This document shows positions 15,498 to 23,246 of a stretch of DNA of 64,000 nt, piece by piece. The notes under the pieces are model-generated. The model had not been told where the DNA came from. It ran no database searches and saw nothing but the letters and a program-made list of their open reading frames with translations. The position numbers and the translations under genes were made by a program. Origin of the DNA: Lachnospiraceae bacterium (GTDB lineage Bacteria; Bacillota; Clostridia; Lachnospirales; Lachnospiraceae); assembly GCA_021769135.1 (NCBI GenBank), contig JAETTM010000003.1, forward strand, positions 62,001 to 126,000, read 5' to 3'. Each line of letters begins with the position of its first letter. Positions within the stretch are counted from its first letter, which is position 1.

Positions 15498-17090
15498 TCA
15501 GATGTTTGCTTTTGCATACTCTTCAATTATGCATGTATGTCCTTTCTTTTCATCATAGTTAATCGCTACTAAAAGTATTTTTCCTGTATATTCTTCAACC
15601 CAGGACGCATACCGGCGTTCCTTTATCTGGTCAATGGCGCCTTGTGCTGACTTATTCCATTTCAATTCTATGACCAATGCCGGCCTGTCTACATTTCTTC
15701 GCGGTAAATACACTACATCAGCAAACCCTTTCCCAGAAGGCATTTCCATCATTGGGTTCATATAATAAGTTTTAGCGCTGTAATATGCCATTAAAATTGT
15801 ACATGTAAGCGAATTCTCATTATTATACTTTAATATGGATGCTGTCTCATTATGAATAGCCGCTAATCCCTCTGCAACTGCATTTCCATCCAATGCCCAA
15901 GTATATCTTAGCAACTGCTCAGAACGGTTCAATGCTTGTGCAAGTCCGCTCCAACCGGAAGGGCCTCCCACTGCATTCAGAAACTCCAGCGATATTTCCT
16001 TATTAGGAACAAATGTTACGCCTTCTCTTTTATCATAAGTCAAATACCCCAAATGTATCAAAAGGGTTAGCACATCATCTTTTGTTTTAAAAGTAGTCAT
16101 ATCATTTTGAAATTGCCGGATATTAATTTTACAGCGGCCTCCTCCCAGCATTTCAATTACCGCCTCCTTAAGCCCGTCGAAATTCATATCAATATACACT
16201 TTCAAAGCTTCATAGGTTTCTGTTCCTGTCCAATAATTTTGAAATTCCTTCCAAATCAAAGCATCGACTACCGATTTAGGGTTATAAATATGAAATGTAC
16301 CCAAACAATATCCATCATACCAAGTTTCCATCTCGGCATCATCCACTCCATATTTCCTGCATTGCTCATACACTTCTTCTTTTGTAAAACCAAAATATTT
16401 CCCCAGGCTTTTTGGGTCAACCATAGAATACTCGTCAAACATGTTAATAGCTGAATGCTCCCCATATTTTTTTATAGGGAGAATTCCTGTCATATAAGCC
16501 AACTCCACATATTCTGCGCCCTTAAAAAGCCCCCGCAGAAAATCCAGATAGTTCTTTTGTATATCTTCTTTTTCTTTCGCCATTCGAAAAACACAATCCC
16601 ACTCATCAATAATAAAAATAAATCCTTTTCTTGTCTGTATAAATATCCTGTCCAAAACATCTTTCAGCCTGTCATTGGTTCCCATACCGCCGCATTGCGG
16701 AAATTCTTCTCTTAATTCGGCAACAACCCTGCTCTCCATTTTGTCAATAAAAGTTTCCAAATCCTTCCTTGTTTCCAAAAAACGCTGAACATCTATACGA
16801 ATCACATAATGTTTGTTCAAATGAAGATTATAAGTTATTTCTTTTTCCGCTTCCAGCCCTGCAAAAAGTTTACTGGAATCACATCCCTTGCTGTAATATG
16901 CCACAAGCATGTCTGCCGCCATAGATTTTCCAAACCTTCGCGGACGGCTAACACACAAATTTTTCTGTTTTGTATTCAAAACTCCGTTAGTATAGGCAAT
17001 AAGTCCGCTTTTATCTACATAAATCATAGAATTCAAAGCTTCCTTGAATGCGGTATTCCCAGGGTTTACATAGATTCCCATAAATTCCAT
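15498..17090 (-). CDS. AAA-ATPase-like protein with PD-(D/E)XK nuclease-like C-terminal domain
   Basis: 530 residues. The N-terminal part is the AAA-ATPase-like domain (PF09820 type): it opens with an IYVDKSGLI motif and has a Walker A variant SRPRRFGKSM near residues 48-57, and FIFIIDEWDCVF near residues 160-170 as Walker B. The C-terminal 100 residues (GKGFADVVYLPRR then ALVIELKWNKSAQGA) match the PD-(D/E)XK nuclease-like domain (PF08011 type). Such proteins occur in many copies in gut anaerobes; their role is unknown. Codon use is visibly more A+T rich than in the neighbours, which suggests horizontal acquisition. ATG 17090 has GGAAAGGG upstream. Confidence 0.85.
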   Translation of the reverse strand: MEFMGIYVNPGNTAFKEALNSMIYVDKSGLIAYTNGVLNTKQKNLCVSRPRRFGKSMAADMLVAYYSKGCDSSKLFAGLEAEKEITYNLHLNKHYVIRIDVQRFLETRKDLETFIDKMESRVVAELREEFPQCGGMGTNDRLKDVLDRIFIQTRKGFIFIIDEWDCVFRMAKEKEDIQKNYLDFLRGLFKGAEYVELAYMTGILPIKKYGEHSAINMFDEYSMVDPKSLGKYFGFTKEEVYEQCRKYGVDDAEMETWYDGYCLGTFHIYNPKSVVDALIWKEFQNYWTGTETYEALKVYIDMNFDGLKEAVIEMLGGGRCKINIRQFQNDMTTFKTKDDVLTLLIHLGYLTYDKREGVTFVPNKEISLEFLNAVGGPSGWSGLAQALNRSEQLLRYTWALDGNAVAEGLAAIHNETASILKYNNENSLTCTILMAYYSAKTYYMNPMMEMPSGKGFADVVYLPRRNVDRPALVIELKWNKSAQGAIDQIKERRYASWVEEYTGKILLVAINYDEKKGHTCIIEEYAKANI

Positions 17091-17139
17091 CCCTTTCCTG
17101 CAAAATGTAACACATCAATCACTAAGTAACAGTGTCCTT

Positions 17140-17223
17140 GCGCAATTCATTATACCATATGTCACCAATTTCCACAGGAAATTGATGACCTGCTTGCGCA
17201 TCAGCGCAATTCATTATACCATA
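17140..17223 (-). promoter_or_regulatory. Duplicated 20-bp repeat with extended -10 promoters flanking a hairpin
   Basis: A 20-base sequence GCGCAATTCATTATACCATA occurs at 17140-17159 and again, identically, at 17204-17223. On the minus strand each copy reads TATGGTATAATG, an extended -10 element (TGG-TATAAT) aimed at the AAA-ATPase gene. Between the copies, 17161-17189 forms a hairpin: GTCA-C-CAATTTCC, loop ACA, GGAAATTG-A-TGAC. No good -35 box is seen for either copy. Confidence 0.5.
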
Positions 17224-17242
17224 ATTATTATGCACAGGGAAC

Positions 17243-17271
17243 TTGACAAATCCGAAAAATCCCAGTATAAA
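17243..17271 (+). promoter_or_regulatory. Promoter for the MGMT-family gene
   Basis: TTGACA at 17243-17248 and TATAAA at 17266-17271 with a 17-base spacer, about 75 bases before the ATG at 17348. This near-consensus promoter overlaps what would be an N-terminal extension of the reading frame, which supports the downstream start. Confidence 0.8.
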
Positions 17272-17347
17272 TATAAATATTATTTACTGTTTTGTTCCAA
17301 TACAGGTGAAAATTCGGGAAAATATCAGATTGGGAAGGAGAATTCCG

Positions 17348-17656
17348 ATGCCCGCGGTTCTTACTGAAGATTTTATTTATGAAATACTTTCCGTAGTAGA
17401 GGAAATACCCGAAGGGAAAGTGGCCTCCTATGGCCAGATTGCCCGGCTGGTGGGCAGGGATAAAAATTCCCGGCTGGTAGGCAGAGTCTTGAGCATGGCC
17501 GAATATTACGGGGAATATCCATGCCATCGGGTGGTAAACCATGCCGGAAGACTAGCGCCCCATTTTTATGAGCAAAAGAACCTTTTGCTGGAAGAGGGCG
17601 TGGGATTCAAAGATGATGTCCATGTGGATATGAAGAAATATCTATGGAATTGTTAA
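17348..17656 (+). CDS. Short MGMT family protein (alkyltransferase domain only)
   Basis: 102 residues from ATG 17348, which has GGGAAGGAG seven bases upstream; the open frame extends back to 17243 but that part overlaps the promoter. It contains only the DNA-binding/methyltransferase domain of O6-alkylguanine-DNA alkyltransferases: EEIPEGKVASYGQIARLVG (helix-turn-helix region) and EYPCHRVVNHAGRL. The acceptor cysteine in PCHRV is present; alkyltransferase-like (Atl) proteins have Trp there. It may thus be a minimal active alkyltransferase or a lesion-sensing protein. It is alone on the plus strand. Confidence 0.85.
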   Translation: MPAVLTEDFIYEILSVVEEIPEGKVASYGQIARLVGRDKNSRLVGRVLSMAEYYGEYPCHRVVNHAGRLAPHFYEQKNLLLEEGVGFKDDVHVDMKKYLWNC

Positions 17657-17680
17657 AACGGCAGTGCAGCGGACAATATA

Positions 17681-17718
17681 AAGCCAGGGTGGACTGTTAC
17701 AATATTTCCCCCTGGCTT
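17681..17718. terminator. Convergent terminator hairpin
   Basis: AAGCCAGGG (17681-17689) pairs with CCCTGGCTT (17710-17718) around a 20-base loop, between the stop of the MGMT gene and that of the SH3b gene. On the minus strand it is followed by TTTATATT, on the plus strand by CTTATTA, so it may work in both directions but weakly. Confidence 0.6.
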
Positions 17719-17738
17719 CTTATTACTGTTCCCCGCTA

Positions 17739-19106
17739 TTACCTGTCGTCCATATTTAAAAATTCAAATTCAAATTCGTCATCATCAATCAGGAAGTTCT
17801 TCGCCTTCCTCTTAGGCTGAGGTTTTGACACCACGGATTTCCCCGGTTCGAAAGGCTCCTCCTCCGGAATGTATTCCACATTTTTCATCGTAATGGAGCT
17901 TCTTTCTTTTTCCCTGGCCACCTTCACCGAACCGGCATTGCTCACCGCTTTCAGGTTATCGGACATTGATTTTTTCCTCGGCCTTACTTCTTCCTCTTCC
18001 TCATCATCCTCGTCTTCGTCCTCATCGTCATCTTCTTCATCATCATCTTCATCGTCATCATCATCGTATTCATCATCGCTGTAAGCATCCTTTATTTTAA
18101 ACAGCAGTATGACCACCGTTACGGCCAGAATAGCTGCCAATACCCCTAAGGCAATAATGATAATTTTCTGAGTGGTAAGTTCCCCCTCGTTATCCTCCGC
18201 CGCTCTGCTGGCGCCTGCTTCCGCTGCAGCATAAAGATTGGACAGGGCCTGCCTCGTTCCATTAATATTGTCATACAAAAACCATTCTTCCACGCCCTCG
18301 TCATTCTGGGTAAACACCATTTCATAATCGGGCTTCACCTGGGGTTCTTCCGGAACCGGAACTTCTGCCGGAGCCTCTACCGGGACCTCTTCCCCTCCTT
18401 CTGCTGGAACCTCGCCGTTTTCTGCCGCCTCGCCCCCCTCTTCAAGGGTCTCTTCTCCCCCTTCTGCCGGGGTCTCTTCCGCTGCCGCCGCTGCCGGAGG
18501 CTCTCCTACTGTGAGCAAATCCCCGCGGACAAAGCCCACCACTTCTCTCCCCGACTGGTTCGTATATCTGATTTGATACCATTTTCTCCCATTGCTCGCA
18601 TTCGCTTCGCCGGTAATAATCACAGGGGTATTTTCCACCACCGAGCCAAGTATCTCATGGTCCGTGGAAGCGCCCTGACGCACTACTACGCTTTTATAGT
18701 TTACATATGCCTTTGTTTCCGCAATCTGTGTCACAGAGGTAGCCGCCGGTTTACTAGAGGTTGTCTGTGCCGTCACCGTCTGGGTCGTAGCAGTTGTAAC
18801 CGCCCCTTTAATAAGCAAATCGGACCGGATATACCCTGTGCTGTTTTCAAAGCTTACTTTATACCATTTAGAGCCCGAACTGTCCGTTACCTCATCCGTA
18901 ATAAGGACGCTGCTGCCCTTTAATACGCTTCCCACCACGTCGCTGCTTGTGCTCGGCTCTTTTCTTACTTTGGCTGCAGCGGTAGAAACAATTCCCGTAG
19001 CGGACTGATATGCCATGCCTACCGCCGGTGTTCCTATAAAAAGAACAACCGCAAAAACGATACCTGACATAATAATCATCCATTTTCTTTCCAATAGTGT
19101 CCTCAT
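17739..19106 (-). CDS. Membrane-anchored SH3b-domain protein with acidic cytosolic tail
   Basis: 455 residues. An N-terminal hydrophobic segment (residues 10-30) is a signal or anchor. Two bacterial SH3 (SH3b) domains follow at about 38-102 and 132-200, each with a VR.G.ST..D..GSV core and a GYIRSDLL or GFVRGDLL end. Then comes a Pro/Glu/Ala-rich stretch (about 202-260), a short region, a clear membrane helix (about 314-338) and a run of some 30 Asp/Glu residues (about 344-373), ending in a charged tail. SH3b domains often bind peptidoglycan, so an envelope role is probable. ATG 19106 has GGAGAGG upstream. The acidic tract is low-complexity GAT/GAC/GAA repeats. Confidence 0.75.
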   Translation of the reverse strand: MRTLLERKWMIIMSGIVFAVVLFIGTPAVGMAYQSATGIVSTAAAKVRKEPSTSSDVVGSVLKGSSVLITDEVTDSSGSKWYKVSFENSTGYIRSDLLIKGAVTTATTQTVTAQTTSSKPAATSVTQIAETKAYVNYKSVVVRQGASTDHEILGSVVENTPVIITGEANASNGRKWYQIRYTNQSGREVVGFVRGDLLTVGEPPAAAAAEETPAEGGEETLEEGGEAAENGEVPAEGGEEVPVEAPAEVPVPEEPQVKPDYEMVFTQNDEGVEEWFLYDNINGTRQALSNLYAAAEAGASRAAEDNEGELTTQKIIIIALGVLAAILAVTVVILLFKIKDAYSDDEYDDDDDEDDDEEDDDEDEDEDDEEEEEVRPRKKSMSDNLKAVSNAGSVKVAREKERSSITMKNVEYIPEEEPFEPGKSVVSKPQPKRKAKNFLIDDDEFEFEFLNMDDR

Positions 19107-19138
19107 CCGTATTTCCTCTCCAATTGTATTTAAATCTT

Positions 19139-19624
19139 TTATTCTCCGCGAAGGAATCGCTTTTCTCCCTTATTGTTGCGGTTCCTTCTTTCTTCTTCGC
19201 TTTCCAGGCCGAACCCTTTCATGTTTTCCCTCATCTGGCTTTCTTTCTTCCTATGGTAAGTTACCTCGCAGGCCGGGCAGAACCTGCCGCTGCGGATTTC
19301 CGCTCCACAGAGCTCACACCTCATAAATGCCACCGAATCCGCCGTAATCTCCAGCCTTGACTCCTTTAGCATCTGCCTGATTGCCTTCTGGCTTACCCCC
19401 GTCTTGGATTCGATTTCCGCTGCATTTGCCCCCTGGTTCTGCTCGATATAATTCCTTACTTTTCCATAATCGTCATAGTCCTTTGTACGGCAGTCCTCAC
19501 AGGCATATTCCCCGCATCCCTTAAACACCATAACACCGCCGCATTTCTTGCAAACATACGGCCTGTTGTAGCTGACAACGCCAAACGCATCCATTTTCAG
19601 TGTATCCTTTCCTGTAGTATCCAT
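19139..19624 (-). CDS. Zinc-ribbon/helix-turn-helix protein resembling YvyF (flagellar operon protein)
   Basis: 161 residues. Two zinc ribbons (YVCKKCGG...CEDC near residues 24-45 and RCELCG...CPAC near 102-119) flank a short HTH-like segment (NYIEQNQGANAAEIESKTGV then SQKAIRQMLKESRLE). This arrangement resembles the YvyF/TIGR03826 family, which in Bacillus lies in a flagellar operon and binds FlgM mRNA/protein partners only by suggestion. No flagellar gene is nearby. AGGAGG is ten bases before ATG 19624. It follows purD by four bases and so belongs to the end of the purine operon transcript. Confidence 0.7.
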   Translation of the reverse strand: MDTTGKDTLKMDAFGVVSYNRPYVCKKCGGVMVFKGCGEYACEDCRTKDYDDYGKVRNYIEQNQGANAAEIESKTGVSQKAIRQMLKESRLEITADSVAFMRCELCGAEIRSGRFCPACEVTYHRKKESQMRENMKGFGLESEEERRNRNNKGEKRFLRGE

Positions 19625-19628
19625 GCTT

Positions 19629-20900
19629 CTATACCTCCTCGATTGCCTTTCCTATATCGCTGCGCATATACTTATTTTCAAATGTGGCCCATTCGACCGC
19701 TTTATACGCATTAGCCCTGGCTTCTCTCAAATCCTTTCCTTTCGCAGTGATACCCAAAACCCTTCCCCCGTTTGTTACGATACCTTCTTCCGTTTTCTTC
19801 GTACCTGCATGGAAGCAATAATAGCCTTCTTTCCCTTCAAATTCCTCCAATCCGTGTATCACGTAACCTTTTTCATACTTCACCGGATACCCTTTCGATG
19901 CAAGAACTACACAAACCGCCGCATTGTCTTCAAACTGCAGCTCGATTTCATCCAGCTTTCCGTCAATACAGGCCTGCGCCACCTCCACAATATCATTTTT
20001 CATCCTGGGCAGTACCACCTGTGCCTCCGGGTCGCCAAACCTGGCATTATACTCCAATACCTTAGGCCCCTTTTCCGTCAGCATTAGGCCGAAGAATATA
20101 ATCCCTTTAAACTCCCTTCCTTCCGCCGCCATCGCATCCACCGTAGGCTGGTAAATATATTTCTGGCAGAATTCATCCACCTCTTTAGTATAAAATGGGC
20201 TTGGGGAAAAAGTCCCCATCCCTCCCGTATTCAATCCCTGATCCCCGTCCATCGCCCGCTTATGATCCTGGGCCGAAGTCATAGTCTTAATGGTTTTCCC
20301 GTCCACAAAAGAAAGCACTGACACTTCCCTTCCTGTCATAAATTCCTCAATTACCATCTGATTGCCGGCTTCACCGAATTTCTTATCCAGCATAATGGAC
20401 TTTACCCCTTCTTTTGCCTCTTCCAGATTTTTGCAGATAAGCACGCCTTTACCCAAGGCAAGCCCATCCGCTTTCAGCACAATGGGAAACTGGGCCTTCT
20501 CCAGATAAGCTTCCGCATCCTGCGGATTATCAAAATTTTCGTAGGCGGCTGTAGGAATCTTATATTTTTTCATCAAATCCTTGGAAAAGGCCTTGCTCCC
20601 CTCCAAAATAGCCGCATTCTTCCTTGGTCCAAATGCCCTCAGCCCTGCCGCTTCCAGTTCATCCACAAGTCCGCCCACCAACGGATCGTCCATCCCTACA
20701 ATTGTCAAATCAATCTTCTTTTCCTTTGCAAAAGCAACGATTTTTTCGAATTCCATAGCCCCTATGGGCACACACTGGGCTATCGCACCGATACCTGCAT
20801 TGCCCGGCGCACAATAAATCTCATCCACTATACTGCTCTTGGCAACACTGGCGGCTATTGCATGTTCTCTTCCGCCGCTTCCTACAATTAATACCTTCAT
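19629..20900 (-). CDS. purD: Phosphoribosylamine-glycine ligase
   Basis: 423 residues. Second step of purine synthesis: ATP-dependent joining of glycine to phosphoribosylamine to give GAR. It begins with MKVLIVGSGGREHAIAASVA, and the ATP-grasp core shows LKADGLALGKGV, EEFMTGREVSVL, NTGGMGTFSPSPF and EYNARFGDPEAQ. Full length for the family. Last of purE-purM-purN-purD; 61 bases separate it from purN. Confidence 0.97.
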   Translation of the reverse strand: MKVLIVGSGGREHAIAASVAKSSIVDEIYCAPGNAGIGAIAQCVPIGAMEFEKIVAFAKEKKIDLTIVGMDDPLVGGLVDELEAAGLRAFGPRKNAAILEGSKAFSKDLMKKYKIPTAAYENFDNPQDAEAYLEKAQFPIVLKADGLALGKGVLICKNLEEAKEGVKSIMLDKKFGEAGNQMVIEEFMTGREVSVLSFVDGKTIKTMTSAQDHKRAMDGDQGLNTGGMGTFSPSPFYTKEVDEFCQKYIYQPTVDAMAAEGREFKGIIFFGLMLTEKGPKVLEYNARFGDPEAQVVLPRMKNDIVEVAQACIDGKLDEIELQFEDNAAVCVVLASKGYPVKYEKGYVIHGLEEFEGKEGYYCFHAGTKKTEEGIVTNGGRVLGITAKGKDLREARANAYKAVEWATFENKYMRSDIGKAIEEV

Positions 20901-20961
20901 GAAATATCCCTGTCCTTTCTATCCGCTATAGAAAATGCCATAAATGTTTTCCTTATAACAT

Positions 20962-21588
20962 TTATGATAAAAACCTGCATCTGCCTTCTTTCACTTCTAT
21001 CATCCCATTGGCAATCCAATCGATGGCCTGGGGCAATATTATCCATTCCGCTTCTTCCATCACCCGCTTTTGCAGCGTCTCCGGCGTATCGTCCTCCTTT
21101 ACCTGCACCGGCTTCTGTGCGATAATCGGTCCTGTATCCGTTCCCTCGTCCACAAAATGTACCGTTGCCCCCGTAATTTTTACTCCCCGCTCCAGCGCCT
21201 TTTCATGTACCTTTAGGCCATAAAACCCTGTTCCGCAAAAAGAGGGGATTAAGGACGGATGAATATTGATAATCCGGTTCTTATATTCCTTTATCATTTC
21301 CTCGGGGAGGACCACCAGGAACCCAGCCAATACGATTAAATCCGGGGCCGCTTCCCTTAAAGCATCCAAAAATGCCCTGTGAAACTCATCCCTGCTCCCA
21401 TAATCCTTCGGGCAAATACATGTGCCCGCTATCCCGTTTTCTTTGGCCCGTTCCAATGCATAAGCGTTTTTATTGTTGCTGATAACACGGACAATCTCCG
21501 CGTTTCTGATGCGTCCGTCCTTTATGCTGTCGATGATTGCCTGCAGATTCGTTCCCCCTCCGGAAACGCAAACCAATACTTTTAACAT
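20962..21588 (-). CDS. purN: Phosphoribosylglycinamide formyltransferase
   Basis: 208 residues. It transfers a formyl group from 10-formyl-THF to GAR. Visible motifs: [14 protein letters not shown] at the start, the catalytic-loop equivalent of the Asn-His-Asp triad with Asn in [15 protein letters not shown] (His of IHPSL) and Asp in [13 protein letters not shown]. Its ATG lies inside the last codons of purM (7-base overlap), so the two are coupled. Confidence 0.96.
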   Translation of the reverse strand: MLKVLVCVSGGGTNLQAIIDSIKDGRIRNAEIVRVISNNKNAYALERAKENGIAGTCICPKDYGSRDEFHRAFLDALREAAPDLIVLAGFLVVLPEEMIKEYKNRIINIHPSLIPSFCGTGFYGLKVHEKALERGVKITGATVHFVDEGTDTGPIIAQKPVQVKEDDTPETLQKRVMEEAEWIILPQAIDWIANGMIEVKEGRCRFLS

Positions 21589-22607
21589 ATTGCAACTCCC
21601 TTTTCCCCTGCCTCTACATAACCTGCCAAATAAGGGGTCTCACCGGCAGCGCGTATGGATTCCATGGCCTTTTTCGCATCCCCTTCGTCCAAAGCCAGCA
21701 CCATGCCCAGCCCCATGTTGTACGTATTGTACATCATCTTCTCTTCCAAGCCGCCTTTTTCCTGCAATAGCCTAAATATAGCCGGCACTTCATAGCTGTC
21801 CTTTTTTATCACGGCGCACACACCCTCAGGAAGCATCCTGGGGATATTTTCGTAGAAACCTCCCCCCGTAATATGGCTGCAGCCTTTCACTGTAATCCCG
21901 GCATCTTTTACCGCTTTTAGCGCTTTTACATATATTTTTGTCGGGGCAATAAGCGCTTCCCCTAAGGTCTTGCCCAGCTCCCCATAATATGTATCCAATC
22001 CTTCCTTCGTCATGTCGAATACTTTTCTCACCAGGGAGAAACCATTGCTATGTATGCCGGAGGATGCGATTCCTACCAAAACATCGCCCGGCTTTATATC
22101 CTTTCCTGTTATCAAGTCCTTTTCGTCCACGACGCCTACCGCAAATCCGGCCAAATCATATTCGTCCTCCGGATAAAAACCGGGCATTTCCGCCGTCTCG
22201 CCGCCAATCAACGCGGCGTTGGACTGCTTGCATCCCTCCGCCACCCCTTTTACTATAGTGGCTATCTTTTCCGGATAATTCTTGCCGCAGGCTATGTAAT
22301 CCAGGAAAAATAATGGTTCGCCTCCTGCACAGGCAATATCGTTCACGCACATGGCCACACAGTCAATGCCTACCGTATCATGCTTATCCAGCAAAAATGC
22401 CAGCTTCAGCTTCGTTCCCACGCCATCCGTTCCCGATACAAGAGTAGGGTTCTCCATATTTTTTATCGCCGAAAGGGAAAATGCCCCGGAAAATCCGCCC
22501 AGGCCCCCCAATACTTCCGGCCTCATCGTTTCCTTCACATATTTTTTCATCAATTCTACCGATTTATATCCCGCTTCAATATCCACGCCCGCTTTTTTAT
22601 AATCCAT
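21582..22607 (-). CDS. purM: Phosphoribosylformylglycinamidine cyclo-ligase
   Basis: 341 residues from ATG 22607 (AGGAG upstream); a longer frame begins at 22646. AIR synthetase. Motifs: [64 protein letters not shown] and [16 protein letters not shown]. Full length. It lies 35 bases after purE and overlaps purN by 7 bases. Confidence 0.97.
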   Translation of the reverse strand: MDYKKAGVDIEAGYKSVELMKKYVKETMRPEVLGGLGGFSGAFSLSAIKNMENPTLVSGTDGVGTKLKLAFLLDKHDTVGIDCVAMCVNDIACAGGEPLFFLDYIACGKNYPEKIATIVKGVAEGCKQSNAALIGGETAEMPGFYPEDEYDLAGFAVGVVDEKDLITGKDIKPGDVLVGIASSGIHSNGFSLVRKVFDMTKEGLDTYYGELGKTLGEALIAPTKIYVKALKAVKDAGITVKGCSHITGGGFYENIPRMLPEGVCAVIKKDSYEVPAIFRLLQEKGGLEEKMMYNTYNMGLGMVLALDEGDAKKAMESIRAAGETPYLAGYVEAGEKGVAIC

Positions 22608-22642
22608 TTTGAACCATACTCCTTTCCCTATAGACGGCTCCA

Positions 22643-23143
22643 TCAATAATTTTTGTAGCCCACATTCTGCAGCCTTTCATCCTTTGCCTGTACGCTTTCC
22701 TTCAAAGAATTGGTATAATCCTTCAGGCGCTTTAACAGCTCCCCGTCGGATACGGCGAGAATCTTGGCCGCCAGAATCCCCGCATTTGCACCCCCGTTAA
22801 TAGCTACCGTAGCTACCGGTATACCCGACGGCATCTGGACGATAGAATAGAGGGAATCCCTTCCCCCTAAGGAAGTGGTATGCATAGGTATGCCGATTAC
22901 CGGCATTGGAAAAATCGCCGCACACATGCCCGGCAAATGGGCCGCCATACCCGCACCGGCAATGATTACCTTAAATCCCTTTTCTTCCGCTGTTTTCGCA
23001 TATTCATAAAATACATCCGGCTCCCTGTGCGCCGAAATAATCCTCATCTCATAAGAAATCCCCAATTCCTCCAAAATAGCCGCGGCTTTTGCCATAACTG
23101 GCATATCAGAGTCGCTCCCCATTACAATTCCTACTTGTGCCAT
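22643..23143 (-). CDS. purE: 5-(carboxyamino)imidazole ribonucleotide mutase
   Basis: 166 residues from ATG 23143; an in-frame ATG at 23152 lies only one base after the AGGAG site, so the second ATG is preferred. PurE motifs: [54 protein letters not shown] and [14 protein letters not shown]. It is the first gene of a four-gene purine operon (E-M-N-D). No purK is adjacent, so this could be either the class I enzyme (with purK elsewhere) or the class II type; the sequence near the active site was not resolved further. Confidence 0.95.
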   Translation of the reverse strand: MAQVGIVMGSDSDMPVMAKAAAILEELGISYEMRIISAHREPDVFYEYAKTAEEKGFKVIIAGAGMAAHLPGMCAAIFPMPVIGIPMHTTSLGGRDSLYSIVQMPSGIPVATVAINGGANAGILAAKILAVSDGELLKRLKDYTNSLKESVQAKDERLQNVGYKNY

Positions 23144-23176
23144 TATCGCCATTCTCCTTTTGTACTTGTTATCTCA

Positions 23177-23209
23177 TTTTAGTTTACTAAAAAAAATTTC
23201 AATACGCAA
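23177..23209 (-). promoter_or_regulatory. purE promoter with overlapping palindrome
   Basis: On the minus strand TTGCGT (complement of 23204-23209) and TAAACT (complement of 23181-23186) are 17 bases apart. A perfect 16-base palindrome TTTTAGT-TT-ACTAAAA at 23177-23192 covers the -10 box. The leader is only about 30 bases, so there is no room for a purine riboswitch; control by a repressor at the palindrome is plausible. Confidence 0.5.
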
Positions 23210-23246
23210 GTATCTTTCTATATTCTTATAACAATTCAGCCAGACC

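Noticed and set aside
17243-17347. N-terminal extension of the MGMT protein
   Set aside because: It overlaps a near-consensus promoter (TTGACA-17-TATAAA), and the ATG at 17348 has a good ribosome binding site.
17869-18084. Plus-strand frame rich in serine
   Set aside because: It is the antisense of the Asp/Glu codon repeat in the SH3b protein gene; composition bias only.
23144-23246. Purine riboswitch before purE
   Set aside because: The leader is about 30 bases and lacks the conserved three-way junction sequences.
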